Of a DNA stretch of 64,000 nucleotides, positions 49,854 to 59,624 are shown one piece after another. This stretch comes from Candidatus Pantoea formicae (GTDB taxonomy: Bacteria; Pseudomonadota; Gammaproteobacteria; Enterobacterales; Enterobacteriaceae). The stretch spans positions 248,001-312,000 of the forward strand of contig NZ_VWXD01000003.1 of NCBI RefSeq assembly GCF_011752625.1, read 5' to 3'. The notes under the pieces are model-generated. The model was given only the letters and a program-made list of their open reading frames with translations. It ran no database searches and was not told the origin of the DNA. A program made the translations under genes and the position numbers. Every line of letters begins with the position of its first letter. Position 1 is the stretch's first letter.

Positions 49854-50720
49854 TTACTGTTGCTCGTGCTGGTAGTAACTGGCTTTCATCGGCGCCACCA
49901 CCACATTGACGCCCAGATCTTGCAGGCGACGCAAAATCGGTACCGGCGTGCCCTGGTTCACGATCACCACGTCGAATTCACTGAGATGGGCAAAACGATG
50001 CAGCGCACGACGTTCAAATTTGGTGTTATCCATCATCAAAATGCGCTTCTGCGCAGCATCAAACATCGCGCGTTTAGTTTCCACCGTTTCTGCGGATTGA
50101 TGAAACACCGCGTCGTCAATGATCGCTGACATGCTGACAAAAAACACATCGGCACGCAGGCTGGCAATCTCTTCCCGCGTCATGCGGCCCATAAAGGCGT
50201 TACACCAGTGATAAAACTGCCCGCCCAATCCCATCAGCGTGATGTCTCGGCCGTTACGCAGTTCATTCATTAACGTCAGAGAGTTGGTGATAACCGTCAG
50301 GGGTGCGCGTGCGGGCAACAGACGGGCCATCTGCAATACGGTAGTGGAATCATCAAGAAATATCGCCTGACCCGGTTCGAGATAGCTGGCCGCCACTTCG
50401 GCAATGGCCTGCTTCTCTTCCAGCTGGCGGGTTGCACGGTAGATATCGCTCGACTCAACCAGGCTCGTCGGGGTCGCGGAAACCACGCCGCGAGATTTAT
50501 GCAGCAGTCCGCGTTCGACCATCTCATCAATATCGCGATGGGCGGTCATCAGGCTGATGCCAAACCGGTCCGTGATGTCCTCAATGCGAATGGCGCCTTC
50601 CGCCATGACGGCTTCGGCAATCAATTGACGTCGTGCGAGTTGACGCGCCTGTCGGCTATCGCTCGGTAGAGGTTCAGCCATAAATACGTTTAGCGATGAG
50701 TCCTGCGGGTTGTGCGCCAT
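49854..50720 (-). CDS. DeoR-family sugar-responsive repressor (polyol transporter side)
   Basis: 288 residues. DeoR HTH near residues 30-85 (AEGAIRIEDITDRFGISLMT, then AHRDIDEMVERGLLHKSRG). The sugar-phosphate-binding DeoRC domain includes AIFLDDSTTVLQMA, TNSLTLMNEL and MMDNTKFERRAL. It is last in the transporter gene order, about 155 bp after the binding-protein gene, and may control transporter or ery genes together with EryD. The start at 50720 lacks a clear SD; ATG at 50681 (MAEPLPSD) is an alternative. Confidence 0.87.
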   Translation of the reverse strand: MAHNPQDSSLNVFMAEPLPSDSRQARQLARRQLIAEAVMAEGAIRIEDITDRFGISLMTAHRDIDEMVERGLLHKSRGVVSATPTSLVESSDIYRATRQLEEKQAIAEVAASYLEPGQAIFLDDSTTVLQMARLLPARAPLTVITNSLTLMNELRNGRDITLMGLGGQFYHWCNAFMGRMTREEIASLRADVFFVSMSAIIDDAVFHQSAETVETKRAMFDAAQKRILMMDNTKFERRALHRFAHLSEFDVVIVNQGTPVPILRRLQDLGVNVVVAPMKASYYQHEQQ

Positions 50721-50814
50721 GTTTCGTCCGGGAAAAAGAGGCAGAAAAGCGGGTTCGTCATGATTACAACGCGGAAACGTTCTTTTTGCAAATGGTCGAC
50801 CTCGGTTGCCGCGA

Positions 50815-50840
50815 CCAGGTGCGCATTTCTGCGCACCTGG
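50815..50840 (-). terminator. Hairpin after the binding-protein gene
   Basis: CCAGGTGCGCA (50815-50825) and TGCGCACCTGG (50830-50840) form an 11-bp stem with a 4-nt loop. A second GC-rich hairpin (about 50848-50866) lies closer to the gene. Without a T-run they may protect the upstream binding-protein message, so expression of that gene exceeds that of the regulator. Confidence 0.5.
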
Positions 50841-50875
50841 GCCGCATGGCCGCCGTGAAAAGCGGCCTCTGCACC

Positions 50876-51823
50876 TTACTGTTTCAATACGAACGGAGAA
50901 ACAAAGTTACCCGCATTTTCTTTAGTGATCAGAATACAGTCAAACAGCTGTTTCTCTGATGCCGCACCGGTTTTACCGGTTTTCAGGAAGCTATCCGCCT
51001 GCTCAACCGCTTTTTGCGCGAACTGCGCCACCGGTTGCATAACGGTATAAGCCAATGTACCGGCTTTAACGGCATCAACCGCATCCGGTGAACCATCAAA
51101 GCCGCCCACCTTGATCTGGTTCAGCTTGCCGGCTTCTTTCAACGCGGCAATGGCACCCAGCGCCATCTCATCGTTACCGCTGATGACGCCTTTAATGTTG
51201 GGATTAGCCTGCAGCAATGACTGCATTTTGTTGAAGCCCTGAGTACGATCCCAGTTTGCCACTTCCTGACCTACCTTCTTCAGTGTTGGGTACTGGGACA
51301 ACACGGTATCAAAACCATTGGCACGGGTTGCCGCATTGTTGTCTGAAGGGGGGCCCACCAGTTCAACATAGTTAGCGGTATCGCCCACTTGTTTCACCCA
51401 CTCCATGGCGCCCACGGCAGCGCCCTGCGCGTTGTTAGAGACCAATTGCGCTTTTGCCAGGCCGCTCTGGTTCAACTCCGCATTGATGATAAACACCGGA
51501 ATATGTGCCGCAATGGCTTTTTTAACCGATCCCACCGATCCGTCAGCGTTAGCCGGATCGAGAATAATGGCTTTCGATTTGTTGGTGATCGCGGTATCGA
51601 TGAGTTGGCTTTCCGTGTTGGTATCACCTTTGTGCGCGCTAACTTTGGCGCTGTAGCCCAGTTTCTCAGCGGCCTTTTGCGCCACTTGCCCCTCCGTCAG
51701 CCAATAGGGGTTTGAAGGGTCGTTGACGATGATGGTCATTAGGCCATTATCCGCCCAAGTGGGTGCAGCAAAGGTGGTAATGGCCATCGCTGCGGCAGCA
51801 ATAAACAGACGTTTTGTGAACAT
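50876..51823 (-). CDS. eryG: Periplasmic polyol-binding protein of the ery ABC transporter
   Basis: 315 residues. Signal peptide MFTKRLFIAAAAMAITTFA, cleaved near PTWA. Type-I periplasmic binding protein: TIIVNDPSNPYWLTEGQVA, SKAIILDPANADGS, GVISGNDEMALGAIAAL and GGFDGSPDAVDAV. It delivers substrate to the permease/ATPase encoded upstream. The divergent ery genes suggest erythritol or a related polyol. 69 bp downstream of the permease gene. Confidence 0.87.
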   Translation of the reverse strand: MFTKRLFIAAAAMAITTFAAPTWADNGLMTIIVNDPSNPYWLTEGQVAQKAAEKLGYSAKVSAHKGDTNTESQLIDTAITNKSKAIILDPANADGSVGSVKKAIAAHIPVFIINAELNQSGLAKAQLVSNNAQGAAVGAMEWVKQVGDTANYVELVGPPSDNNAATRANGFDTVLSQYPTLKKVGQEVANWDRTQGFNKMQSLLQANPNIKGVISGNDEMALGAIAALKEAGKLNQIKVGGFDGSPDAVDAVKAGTLAYTVMQPVAQFAQKAVEQADSFLKTGKTGAASEKQLFDCILITKENAGNFVSPFVLKQ

Positions 51824-51892
51824 AGGTGCTCCGTTATTATTTAGGGTACAGGTTTTACGGATAACCGCGCGCTGCCAAACAGCGCGCGTGAG

Positions 51893-52948
51893 TTAGCGAC
51901 CGCGCTTGCCGTATTGCAAGGTATTGAGCAACACCGCCAGCACAATCACGGCGCCAGTGAACACCGTCTGCCAGTAGGCAGAAACACCGATAATCACCAA
52001 GCCATCAGAGAGAAAACCGATTACAAAAGCGCCCAGCAGCGTGCCACGCACGTTACCCCGCCCGCCGGTTAAGGCCGCGCCACCAATCACCACGGCAGCA
52101 ATGGCCGTTAGCTCATAGGTGGTACCCGCCGTAGGACCGGCAGAAGTCAGCTGGGAAGAGAGCACCAGACCCGCCATGGCGGCACAGATGCCCGACAGCA
52201 CATAAACGCTGATTTTGATGCGTTTCACCGGTACGCCGGAGAGGTCAGCAGCGCGCTCGTTGCCTCCTGACGCATAGAGCCAGCGACCAAAGGCCGAGCG
52301 ACTGAGCAGGAAACCACAAGCCAGCGCTACCACGCCCAGTACCAGCACGCCAACCGGAATATTGAAGATGCGATTGAAACCCAGCCAGTCGAAGCCGGTG
52401 TTACCTAAAGCTTCGCTGCCGGAGAGTTTGTTGTAGGTCAGCCCGTTGGTGATCAGCAATGCGATGCCGCGCGCCACATACATAGTACCTAACGTCGCCA
52501 CAAAGGCTGGCACACGGAACCAGGCAATCAGTACACCGTTGACCAATCCCACGAGTGCGCCCATCACCAGGGTTAAAATCGCCACCGCCCACACTGGCAG
52601 ATACAACACCACGCCTAACGCTTCAAGGTTGATGCCCTGCATCATAAAACCGGCCATGACGCCCGCCAGGCCCAAGGTTGATCCCACGGACAAATCAATC
52701 CCGCCATTGAGGATCACCAGCAGCATGCCGATTGCCGGCAAGCCAAAGATGGCGACATGCGAGGCCATGGTCAGGAAGTTGGCACCGGTAAAGTAGTTAG
52801 GTGAAAGTAGAGAAAAAGTGGCGATAATCACCAGCAGCGCGATAAAGGCGCGCCCTTCCAGCAGCAACCGCGCCAGATTCAGGCTTTTCTCTGCCTTCTT
52901 CTTAGTGGTGACCGGCGGCGAATCCAGCGTTTGCGTTCTGTCTGTCAT
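51893..52948 (-). CDS. eryF: ABC transporter permease (RbsC-like) of the polyol importer
   Basis: 351 residues with about ten membrane helices, of the RbsC/BPD_transp_2 family: LNGGIDLSVGSTLGLAGVMA, FVATLGTMYVARGIALLITN, and the EAA-like cytoplasmic motif in IAAVVIGGAALTGGRG. It forms the membrane channel with the ATPase. The ATG at 52948 has a GGAG SD; the ATG at 52969 lacks one and lies 1 bp after the ATPase stop. Confidence 0.88.
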   Translation of the reverse strand: MTDRTQTLDSPPVTTKKKAEKSLNLARLLLEGRAFIALLVIIATFSLLSPNYFTGANFLTMASHVAIFGLPAIGMLLVILNGGIDLSVGSTLGLAGVMAGFMMQGINLEALGVVLYLPVWAVAILTLVMGALVGLVNGVLIAWFRVPAFVATLGTMYVARGIALLITNGLTYNKLSGSEALGNTGFDWLGFNRIFNIPVGVLVLGVVALACGFLLSRSAFGRWLYASGGNERAADLSGVPVKRIKISVYVLSGICAAMAGLVLSSQLTSAGPTAGTTYELTAIAAVVIGGAALTGGRGNVRGTLLGAFVIGFLSDGLVIIGVSAYWQTVFTGAVIVLAVLLNTLQYGKRGR

Positions 52949-52970
52949 ATCGTTTGCTCCGTTTTTCATG

Positions 52971-54509
52971 TCATGCCACCAGAGACTCGCCTGAAGCGGC
53001 CATAATGCGTTCTTTACTCACGCTGGAATCGAAGATGGCGTTAATGCGCCCTTTGCTCATCACCACAATGCGATGTGCGATGCTCAAGCACTCCCCCACT
53101 TCAGAGGTGGTATAGACCACCGCCAGCCCCTTTTTGGCGTTCTCCGCCAGCAGACGAAATACCTCGGCTTTGGCGCCGATATCGATGCCGCGACTGGGTT
53201 CATCCAGCAGAATGACTTTGGGACGCGTGGCCAGCATTTTGCCGATCACCACTTTCTGCTGATTACCGCCTGAAAGTGATCCAATCGCCGCCTCACCGCC
53301 GGCAGTTTTCACCGTGACGTTGCGGATACTGTCCGCCACCAGTTGTTTTTCGCGACGCGGTGACAGCACCAGACCACGGACGAACTCACTGATGCTGGCG
53401 AGTGACAGGTTTTCGCCCACCGACATGGTTTGCACCAGTCCATCGCGCTGGCGATCTTCAGGTACCAACGCCAGACCGATTTGAATGCGTTGCTGAATCG
53501 TCAGGCCAGAGACGTCGGTGTCCTGCAACAGAATGTGCCCGCTGCTCTGACGCAGTCGTCCAGCAATGCACTCCAGCAGTTCCGTACGCCCGGCACCCAT
53601 CAACCCGTAGATGCAGACGATTTCTCCGGCTTTGACGCTCAGCGATAAATTGTCCACCAGCCGAATGCCGGTTTTACTTTTGAGGGTCAAATCCTGCACG
53701 GTAAGCGCCTGTTCACCAAAGGCGTAGCCCTCCGGTGGTGAACCGAGATCAAAGTGATCCCCCACCATGTTGCGCACGATCCATTCGAGATCTATCTCAT
53801 CGCGCTTGGCGTAAGCGGTCATCACACCATCACGCAGCACGACCGCCCGATCGGTAATCTCCAACGCTTCCTCCAGATGATGCGAGATATAGACAATCGC
53901 CACGCCCTGGCTGGTGAGGTCACGAATCACCTGAAACAGCACCGAGACTTCTGCCGCACTCAGGGCCGAAGTAGGTTCATCCATGATCAAGATTTGTGAG
54001 TTCACAGAGAGCGCGCGTGCAATCTCAACAATTTGCTGCTGGCCGAGACGCAAATTCTCAACAGGCGTCAGCGGATCGATCTCCTCTTCTAGCGCCGCCA
54101 TCAAGTGCGCGGTAATGCGTGCTTCCTCGGCATAATCCACGCCGCCTGGTTTCATGATTTCGCGCCCCATGAAGATGTTGTCGCGCACGTTCATGTTTGG
54201 CGCGAGATTCAGCTCCTGGTGGATGATCGAAATGCCGCAATCACGTGCTTCGGTCGCCGAGCGAAAAACTTTCTCTTCGCCGTTGTAAAGAATTTCCCCG
54301 GATGTTGGCGTAATCACGCCTGACAAGATTTTCATAAGTGTGGATTTGCCCGCGCCGTTTTCACCAAACAATGTGGTGACTTCGCCGCGGCGGATCTCGA
54401 AGTTCACGCCCTTCAGCGCGTGGGTCGAGCCATAAACTTTGCTGATATGGCGCGCTTCCAGGATCACTTCGCCTTTTAACAAGGCAGGATTAACGTTGAA
54501 CGGTTTCAT
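52971..54509 (-). CDS. eryE: Sugar/polyol ABC transporter ATPase (RbsA-like, two ABC domains)
   Basis: 512 residues with two fused ABC cassettes. First: Walker A GENGAGKST, signature RLGQQQIVEIARAL, Walker B ILIMDEPTSAL. Second: degenerate Walker A GLMGAGRTE, signature LSGGNQQKVVIGKML, Walker B VILLDEPSRGID. This is the standard RbsA/XylG/MglA layout. It overlaps the DUF2291 gene by 4 nt. The substrate is assigned from the neighbouring ery genes, not from the protein itself. Confidence 0.9.
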   Translation of the reverse strand: MKPFNVNPALLKGEVILEARHISKVYGSTHALKGVNFEIRRGEVTTLFGENGAGKSTLMKILSGVITPTSGEILYNGEEKVFRSATEARDCGISIIHQELNLAPNMNVRDNIFMGREIMKPGGVDYAEEARITAHLMAALEEEIDPLTPVENLRLGQQQIVEIARALSVNSQILIMDEPTSALSAAEVSVLFQVIRDLTSQGVAIVYISHHLEEALEITDRAVVLRDGVMTAYAKRDEIDLEWIVRNMVGDHFDLGSPPEGYAFGEQALTVQDLTLKSKTGIRLVDNLSLSVKAGEIVCIYGLMGAGRTELLECIAGRLRQSSGHILLQDTDVSGLTIQQRIQIGLALVPEDRQRDGLVQTMSVGENLSLASISEFVRGLVLSPRREKQLVADSIRNVTVKTAGGEAAIGSLSGGNQQKVVIGKMLATRPKVILLDEPSRGIDIGAKAEVFRLLAENAKKGLAVVYTTSEVGECLSIAHRIVVMSKGRINAIFDSSVSKERIMAASGESLVA

Positions 54510-55159
54510 TTCACCTCCAGACTGACGGGCGTCACCATCCAGTTGGTGGGGGTTAACAGACGAAACACGCCAACCACCTGCACGGTTTTACCCGGCAGTG
54601 CATCACGATCCAGTTTGTCAAGAACGGCGGCTTTCATCGCGCGATTGATGGCCGAACCAGCATTTTGATACTCGATCTGGTTGGTAAAATCGCCGAATTG
54701 AATTTTGCCGCTAGCATCGCGTAAATCAGTGCCGGTAATGGCGGGTCCTGTTTGCAAACGAACCTGACTGCCTTCAGGCAATCCCTCGACTTTCAACGGG
54801 AAGATGCCCATTTGTCCGGGCTGTACTACCGCTTCCAGTTTCACCGGAATCACCGGCAACGGCGCACCCACACCATATTTCTGCACAGCTTCTTGCTGGT
54901 TGGCCTTCAACGCCTCAGCCAGGGTTTTCGCATCCACGGCACGACCTTCCACATCCTGCTGGATACCGGGGAAGGTTTTCTGACCGTAGCTATCTGGCGA
55001 GAAGCCCTGCTCTTGTGCATCTTGCGCTGAACCGATTTTCACCACCTTAGTGTCAAGCGCCATGGCAGCAATGACCGCTACCACCACCACGCCTATGAGG
55101 GTGTAGCGACGGGTGCGTTTTCGGCTGAGCTGCTGTGCAAGCATCGAGACATCGGACAT
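54506..55159 (-). CDS. DUF2291 membrane-anchored periplasmic protein, first gene of the transporter operon
   Basis: 217 residues. A basic N-terminus and one helix (RYTLIGVVVVAVIAAMALD) anchor it, and the rest is periplasmic (DUF2291): LPVIPVKLEAVVQPGQMGIF and QVVGVFRLLTPTNWMVTPV. DUF2291 proteins are found with RbsABC-type polyol importers, with no proven role; an accessory binding or assembly role is plausible. Start: ATG at 55159 with AGAGGT upstream. It is divergent from eryA. Confidence 0.82.
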   Translation of the reverse strand: MSDVSMLAQQLSRKRTRRYTLIGVVVVAVIAAMALDTKVVKIGSAQDAQEQGFSPDSYGQKTFPGIQQDVEGRAVDAKTLAEALKANQQEAVQKYGVGAPLPVIPVKLEAVVQPGQMGIFPLKVEGLPEGSQVRLQTGPAITGTDLRDASGKIQFGDFTNQIEYQNAGSAINRAMKAAVLDKLDRDALPGKTVQVVGVFRLLTPTNWMVTPVSLEVK

Positions 55160-55570
55160 ATCGTGACCTCTCACTGTTATCTGCTGCGATAATCGCCGCG
55201 ATAAATGTTATAAATGTGATAACTTGTGTGATGAGAATTGTTCTGATGTGACTAAATTGTCAACAGCGTAAGCACAATTTTTTCAGGAGAGAGATCTGGA
55301 TCGCTAAATTAGGCCACCGACGACAAATTTGCTCCTTAAGCCGCACCATATCAGCATTCTATGTGTGATATCACATTTCCCCCTTCCCACTTTAGCCACG
55401 AATTTCGTGATCAATCTCGCTAACTGAAATGAAATTTATTCGTTTTATAGAAAAATAATACAGATGATATGTTATCTCAGTGAGAAGTGGTGTAAGACAT
55501 TATTTAGCAAATTCATCACAGGGGATTAACACGGCGTGATGACTCAATTCTTCTTCCCTCGGAGGTGTAC
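55160..55570. promoter_or_regulatory. Divergent control region of the polyol locus
   Basis: A 411-bp AT-rich gap. Near the transporter side, repeated GATAA/TTATC boxes cluster at about 55176-55222 (GTTATC, GCGATAATCGC, GCGATAAATG, GTGATAAC). A perfect palindrome TGTGATATCACA lies at 55363-55374, and GATATGTTATC occurs near 55466-55476. These are candidate EryD or DeoR operators. No gene is visible. Confidence 0.5.
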
Positions 55571-57121
55571 GTGAGTAATGGCGATATCATTCTGGGTCTG
55601 GATTCCGGCACTTCAGTGGTTAAAGCAGTGGCGTTTGATCTGGAAGGGTCACAGCTAGCGTGCGCCTCGGTGCGTAACCGCTATTACCGCAGTGAAGGTG
55701 GCGCAGCACAGCAATCCATGAGCCAAACCTGGCAGGATGCCGTCGATGCAATCCGCAAACTGGGCGATCGCGTAGAAAATCTTGCGGCGCGCGTGGTGGC
55801 AGTGGCTGTGACCGCACAAGGTGATGGCACTTGGCTGGTGGGTGCAAACAATCAACCGGTGGATGATGCCTGGATATGGCTGGATGCGCGTGCCGCACAC
55901 ACCGTTGAAACGCTTAATCAACATCCCCTTGCCACTGAGCGCTTTAAGGCAACCGGTACCGGGCTGAATACCTGCCAGCAAGGATCGCAGCTGGCACACA
56001 TGGATCAACATTACCCAGAGCTACTGGCCAAAAGCGAAGTCGCTTTGCACTGCAAGGACTGGCTTTACCTCAATCTCACTGGCGTGCGGGCAACCGACCC
56101 CTCCGAAGCCAGCTTCACCTTTGGCAATTTCCGCACCCAGCGTTATGACGACACCGTGATTGCCGCGCTAGGACTGGAGCATTGCCGCCACCTGTTGCCT
56201 GAGATCATCGACGGCACACAGACTACCCACCCGCTCACCGCCGAAGCCGCCAACCTGACCGGGCTGCGGGCAGGCACGCCGATTTCGCTGGGTTACGTGG
56301 ATATGGCGATGACCGCACTGGGTGCGGGAGTTCACACGGGTGAAACCAATACCGCCTGCTCAATTGTGGGGTCAACCGGCGTACATCTACGCAGCGTCAC
56401 CATTGATGACGTCTGGCTTAATCCGGCGCAAACCGGTTATGTCATTCCGCTACCCTGGCCGGGCTTCGTCACACAAGTACAAACCAATATGGCCTCGACA
56501 CTGAATTTGGACTGGCTACTCAATGTTGCCAGTGAACTGCTGAGCAACTTTGGTTGTGAAGTCGATCATGCTCGTCTGGTTTCACATATCGACCAATGGC
56601 TCAACAAAGCTGAGCCCGGCAGTTTGCTGTTCCATCCTTACATTTCAATCGCCGGAGAGCGCGGCCCATTCGTGAACGCCGATGCGCGCGCCAGCTTCAC
56701 CGGACTTAACTATCAACACAATTTTGCTGACCTGGTGCGCGGCGTGATTGAAGGCATTGGTATGGCCGCTCGCGACTGTTATCAGGCCATGGGCAGTACG
56801 TTGCCAGGGGAAATTCGCCTTACCGGCGGTGCAGTGCGTTCTCAGCCACTGCGCCAGATCCTCTCTTCTTGTATTGGTGCGCCAGTGCGCATTAGCCAGC
56901 GTGATGAAGCGGGCGCTGCAGGTGCCGCCATGATGGCCGCGGTTGCCATTGGTGCTTATCCCTCTATGGCGCAGTGCGTCGAGAGTTGGGTGCGACCGCT
57001 GCTGGATGCACCGGAACCGCCTTCTGCGGAGCTATCGCAACGCTATAACCAACTTTTTCCCCATTATCAGCAGATCCGCAGCGATCTGCCTGCCGCCTGG
57101 CATGCACTGAACAAGTTTTAA
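55571..57121 (+). CDS. eryA: FGGY-family polyol kinase (erythritol kinase-like)
   Basis: 516 residues of the FGGY kinase family: phosphate-1 motif ILGLDSGTSVVKAVAFD, adenosine/ATP-side motif in the second half with GEIRLTGGAVRSQPLRQIL, and substrate-side DDAWIWLDARA. The length matches Brucella erythritol kinase EryA (about 519). With eryB, eryC and eryD following, it most likely phosphorylates erythritol. L-xylulose kinase is the main alternative. The start is a GTG at 55571 with a GGAGG SD; another GTG two codons earlier overlaps the SD. Confidence 0.85.
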   Translation: MSNGDIILGLDSGTSVVKAVAFDLEGSQLACASVRNRYYRSEGGAAQQSMSQTWQDAVDAIRKLGDRVENLAARVVAVAVTAQGDGTWLVGANNQPVDDAWIWLDARAAHTVETLNQHPLATERFKATGTGLNTCQQGSQLAHMDQHYPELLAKSEVALHCKDWLYLNLTGVRATDPSEASFTFGNFRTQRYDDTVIAALGLEHCRHLLPEIIDGTQTTHPLTAEAANLTGLRAGTPISLGYVDMAMTALGAGVHTGETNTACSIVGSTGVHLRSVTIDDVWLNPAQTGYVIPLPWPGFVTQVQTNMASTLNLDWLLNVASELLSNFGCEVDHARLVSHIDQWLNKAEPGSLLFHPYISIAGERGPFVNADARASFTGLNYQHNFADLVRGVIEGIGMAARDCYQAMGSTLPGEIRLTGGAVRSQPLRQILSSCIGAPVRISQRDEAGAAGAAMMAAVAIGAYPSMAQCVESWVRPLLDAPEPPSAELSQRYNQLFPHYQQIRSDLPAAWHALNKF

Positions 57122-57131
57122 GGAGTTAATC

Positions 57132-58658
57132 ATGAGTGAAAATACGCTGGATCTGTTTGTGATAGGTGGCGGCATTAATGGTGCGGGCATTGCACGTGAT
57201 GCAGCGGGTCGCGGTCTGTCTGTAATGATGTGTGAAAAAGACGATCTCGCTCAAGGCACCTCATCGCGCTCAGGCAAGCTGGTACACGGCGGGCTGCGTT
57301 ATCTGGAATATTATGAGTTTCGTCTGGTGCGTGAAGCATTGATTGAACGCGAAGTTCTCCTCAATGCTGCGCCTCATATTATCTGGCCGATGCGTTTCGT
57401 ATTGCCGCACAGCCCAACCGATCGCCCTGCCTGGTTGGTGCGTTTAGGGCTGTTTCTCTATGACCATCTCGGTGGGCGCAAGAAATTACCGGGTACGCGA
57501 TCCCTAGACTTGATGCGCGATCCTGAAGGTGCACCGATCATCGATAGCTACAGCAAAGGTTTCGAATACTCTGACTGCTGGGTCGATGATGCAAGGCTGG
57601 TGGCCCTTAACGCACTGGATGCCGCTGAGCGCGGCGCCACGATTTTACCTCGTACGCGCTGTGTGTCCGCCAAGCGCCTCAGTGGCAAATGGGAAGTGAC
57701 AGTACAAGATGAAACCAGCGGCACGCAGAAAACGGTGTTCGCCAAAGTGCTGGTTAACGCCGCAGGGCCGTGGGTGCTTGATATCGTCAATCAGGTAACG
57801 CAAACCAAGAGCAACCGCAGCGTGCGTCTGGTGAAAGGTTCGCACATTATCGTGCCGAAGTTCTGGGAAGGTCAGCAGGCGTATCTGGTGCAGAACACCG
57901 ATAAGCGAGTGATTTTTATTAACCCTTATGAAGGCGACAAGGCGTTGATCGGCACCACCGACATCCCCTGGCAAGGTAAAGCCGAGGCGGTGACCGCCGA
58001 CGACAGCGAGCAGCAGTACCTGATGGATGTGGTCAATCGCTACTTCAAAGTTAAGCTGCGCCCCAGCGATGTCATCACCCGCTTTTCGGGTGTCCGCCCA
58101 CTGTTTGACGATGGCAAAGGTAATCCTTCAGCGGTCACGCGCGATTACGTGTTTGATCTTGATGATCAACAACAGGCGCCGCTTTTACATGTGTTCGGCG
58201 GCAAAATCACGACTTTCCGTAAGCTGGCAGAGCATGCCTTACAAAAACTTGCCCCCTTTTTCCCCATGATGGGAGCAGACTGGACCAGGGATGCCACCTT
58301 GCCTGGCGGGGATATGGCGCATGGCGATTTTGAATCCTTCCTTGAACAGGTGAAATCGCGCTGGCCATGGTTGCCCGCGCCCTTGCGTAAACACTATGCG
58401 CGCCTCTATGGTACGCGGATTGATAAAGTGCTGGGGCACGCCAGCAGTCTCAGCGAACTGGGGCAGCATTTTGGTGCACAGCTTTATGAAGCCGAAGTGC
58501 GCTATCTGGTTGAGAACGAGTGGGCACAACAGCCTGAGGATGTCCTGTGGCGCCGAACCAAACATCGGCTGCATCTCTCAGAGGAACAGCAGCAAGCGTT
58601 TAACCAGTGGTTCGTCTCGACGTTTACCGCCACTGTTCCGCTGCGGAAGGAGGCCTAA
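57132..58658 (+). CDS. eryB: FAD-dependent polyol-phosphate dehydrogenase (GlpD-like, EryB)
   Basis: 508 residues of the GlpD/DAO family. FAD motif DLFVIGGGINGAGIARDA, the second GlpD signature TSSRSGKLVHGGLRYLEYYE, and a C-terminal domain with FGGKITTFRKLAEHAL. Brucella EryB (about 502) oxidises erythritol 4-phosphate at the membrane and passes electrons to the respiratory chain. Position directly after the kinase (10 bp) supports this over glycerol 3-phosphate. AAGGAG SD. Confidence 0.87.
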   Translation: MSENTLDLFVIGGGINGAGIARDAAGRGLSVMMCEKDDLAQGTSSRSGKLVHGGLRYLEYYEFRLVREALIEREVLLNAAPHIIWPMRFVLPHSPTDRPAWLVRLGLFLYDHLGGRKKLPGTRSLDLMRDPEGAPIIDSYSKGFEYSDCWVDDARLVALNALDAAERGATILPRTRCVSAKRLSGKWEVTVQDETSGTQKTVFAKVLVNAAGPWVLDIVNQVTQTKSNRSVRLVKGSHIIVPKFWEGQQAYLVQNTDKRVIFINPYEGDKALIGTTDIPWQGKAEAVTADDSEQQYLMDVVNRYFKVKLRPSDVITRFSGVRPLFDDGKGNPSAVTRDYVFDLDDQQQAPLLHVFGGKITTFRKLAEHALQKLAPFFPMMGADWTRDATLPGGDMAHGDFESFLEQVKSRWPWLPAPLRKHYARLYGTRIDKVLGHASSLSELGQHFGAQLYEAEVRYLVENEWAQQPEDVLWRRTKHRLHLSEEQQQAFNQWFVSTFTATVPLRKEA

Positions 58659-58661
58659 GGT

Positions 58662-59600
58662 ATGCCGTTAACGCTCTCACTTAATACCAATCCGCTGGTG
58701 AATCGTTTTGCTGAACCGCAGGACTTGATTTACACCGTGGCGCAGCAGATCCGCATTCGTGACCTGCAACTGACCCACGAGTTTATTAATCCCGGTTGGC
58801 CTGCCGCAACCATTAAGCGCATGACACGCCTTATGCAGCAGGCACTGCGTGACACAGGTGTGCGCGTGACATCGGGCATGACTGGACCTTATGGTCGCCT
58901 CAATCATTTTGGCCACCCTGACGTCGAGGTGCGCCGCTACTATGTTGACTGGTTTAAGACCTTTGCTGATATTACTGCCGAGCTGGGCGGTGATGCAGTG
59001 GGTTCGCAATTCGCTATCTTCACGCAACAGGATTTCAATGATGTTAACCGGCGTGCAGCGTTGATAGATATCGCTATCGATTGCTGGGCCGAGGTAGCGG
59101 AACATGCGAAGGCTGCAGGATTAAAATATCTGTTTTGGGAGCCGATGAGCATTGGGCGCGAGTTTGGTGAAACCATTCCCGCGTGTCTCGCCTTGCAGCA
59201 GCGTTTGAGCAGCGAGTCATTCGCATTGCCGATGTGGATGATGGCGGATATCGATCATGGTGATGTCACTTCAGCAGACCCGCGTGATTATGACCCCTAC
59301 GCCTGGGCCGAAGCGGTGCCGCGCTTTTCACCCATTATCCATATCAAACAGAGCATGATGGATAAAGGCGGCCACAGACCTTTTACATTGCAGTACAATG
59401 CGGGCGGCCGTATCCAGCCGCAGCCGTTGTTGGCGGCGCTGGCGCGCGGTGGCGCACAAGATAATGAGATTTGCCTTGAGTTAAGTTTCAAGGAGCGTGA
59501 ACCCACCGATCGACAAGTGGTGGCAGATATCGCAGAAAGCGTGGCTTTTTGGGCGGCGCATATTGATACGGGCGTGCAGGATTTGCATCTGGCTTCTTAA
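58662..59600 (+). CDS. eryC: TIM-barrel erythrulose-phosphate epimerase-like protein (EryC)
   Basis: 312 residues of the xylose-isomerase-like TIM barrel group. Likely metal/active-site segments are KYLFWEPMSIGRE, WMMADIDHGDVTS, IIHIKQSMMDKGGHRP and EICLELSFKEREP. Size and position match Brucella EryC (about 309), which epimerises the erythrulose phosphate made by EryB. The gene begins 3 bp after eryB. Confidence 0.85.
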   Translation: MPLTLSLNTNPLVNRFAEPQDLIYTVAQQIRIRDLQLTHEFINPGWPAATIKRMTRLMQQALRDTGVRVTSGMTGPYGRLNHFGHPDVEVRRYYVDWFKTFADITAELGGDAVGSQFAIFTQQDFNDVNRRAALIDIAIDCWAEVAEHAKAAGLKYLFWEPMSIGREFGETIPACLALQQRLSSESFALPMWMMADIDHGDVTSADPRDYDPYAWAEAVPRFSPIIHIKQSMMDKGGHRPFTLQYNAGGRIQPQPLLAALARGGAQDNEICLELSFKEREPTDRQVVADIAESVAFWAAHIDTGVQDLHLAS

Positions 59601-59624
59601 AGCCAACTTCACCAGGAAATAGTT

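Noticed and set aside
49779..50129. 116-codon plus-strand frame at the 3' end of the DeoR gene
   Set aside because: It is antisense to a clear DeoR protein and has no SD or domain.
55363..55374. TGTGATATCACA as a CRP site
   Set aside because: CRP needs six bases between TGTGA and TCACA; here there are two. Kept only as a palindrome of unknown use.
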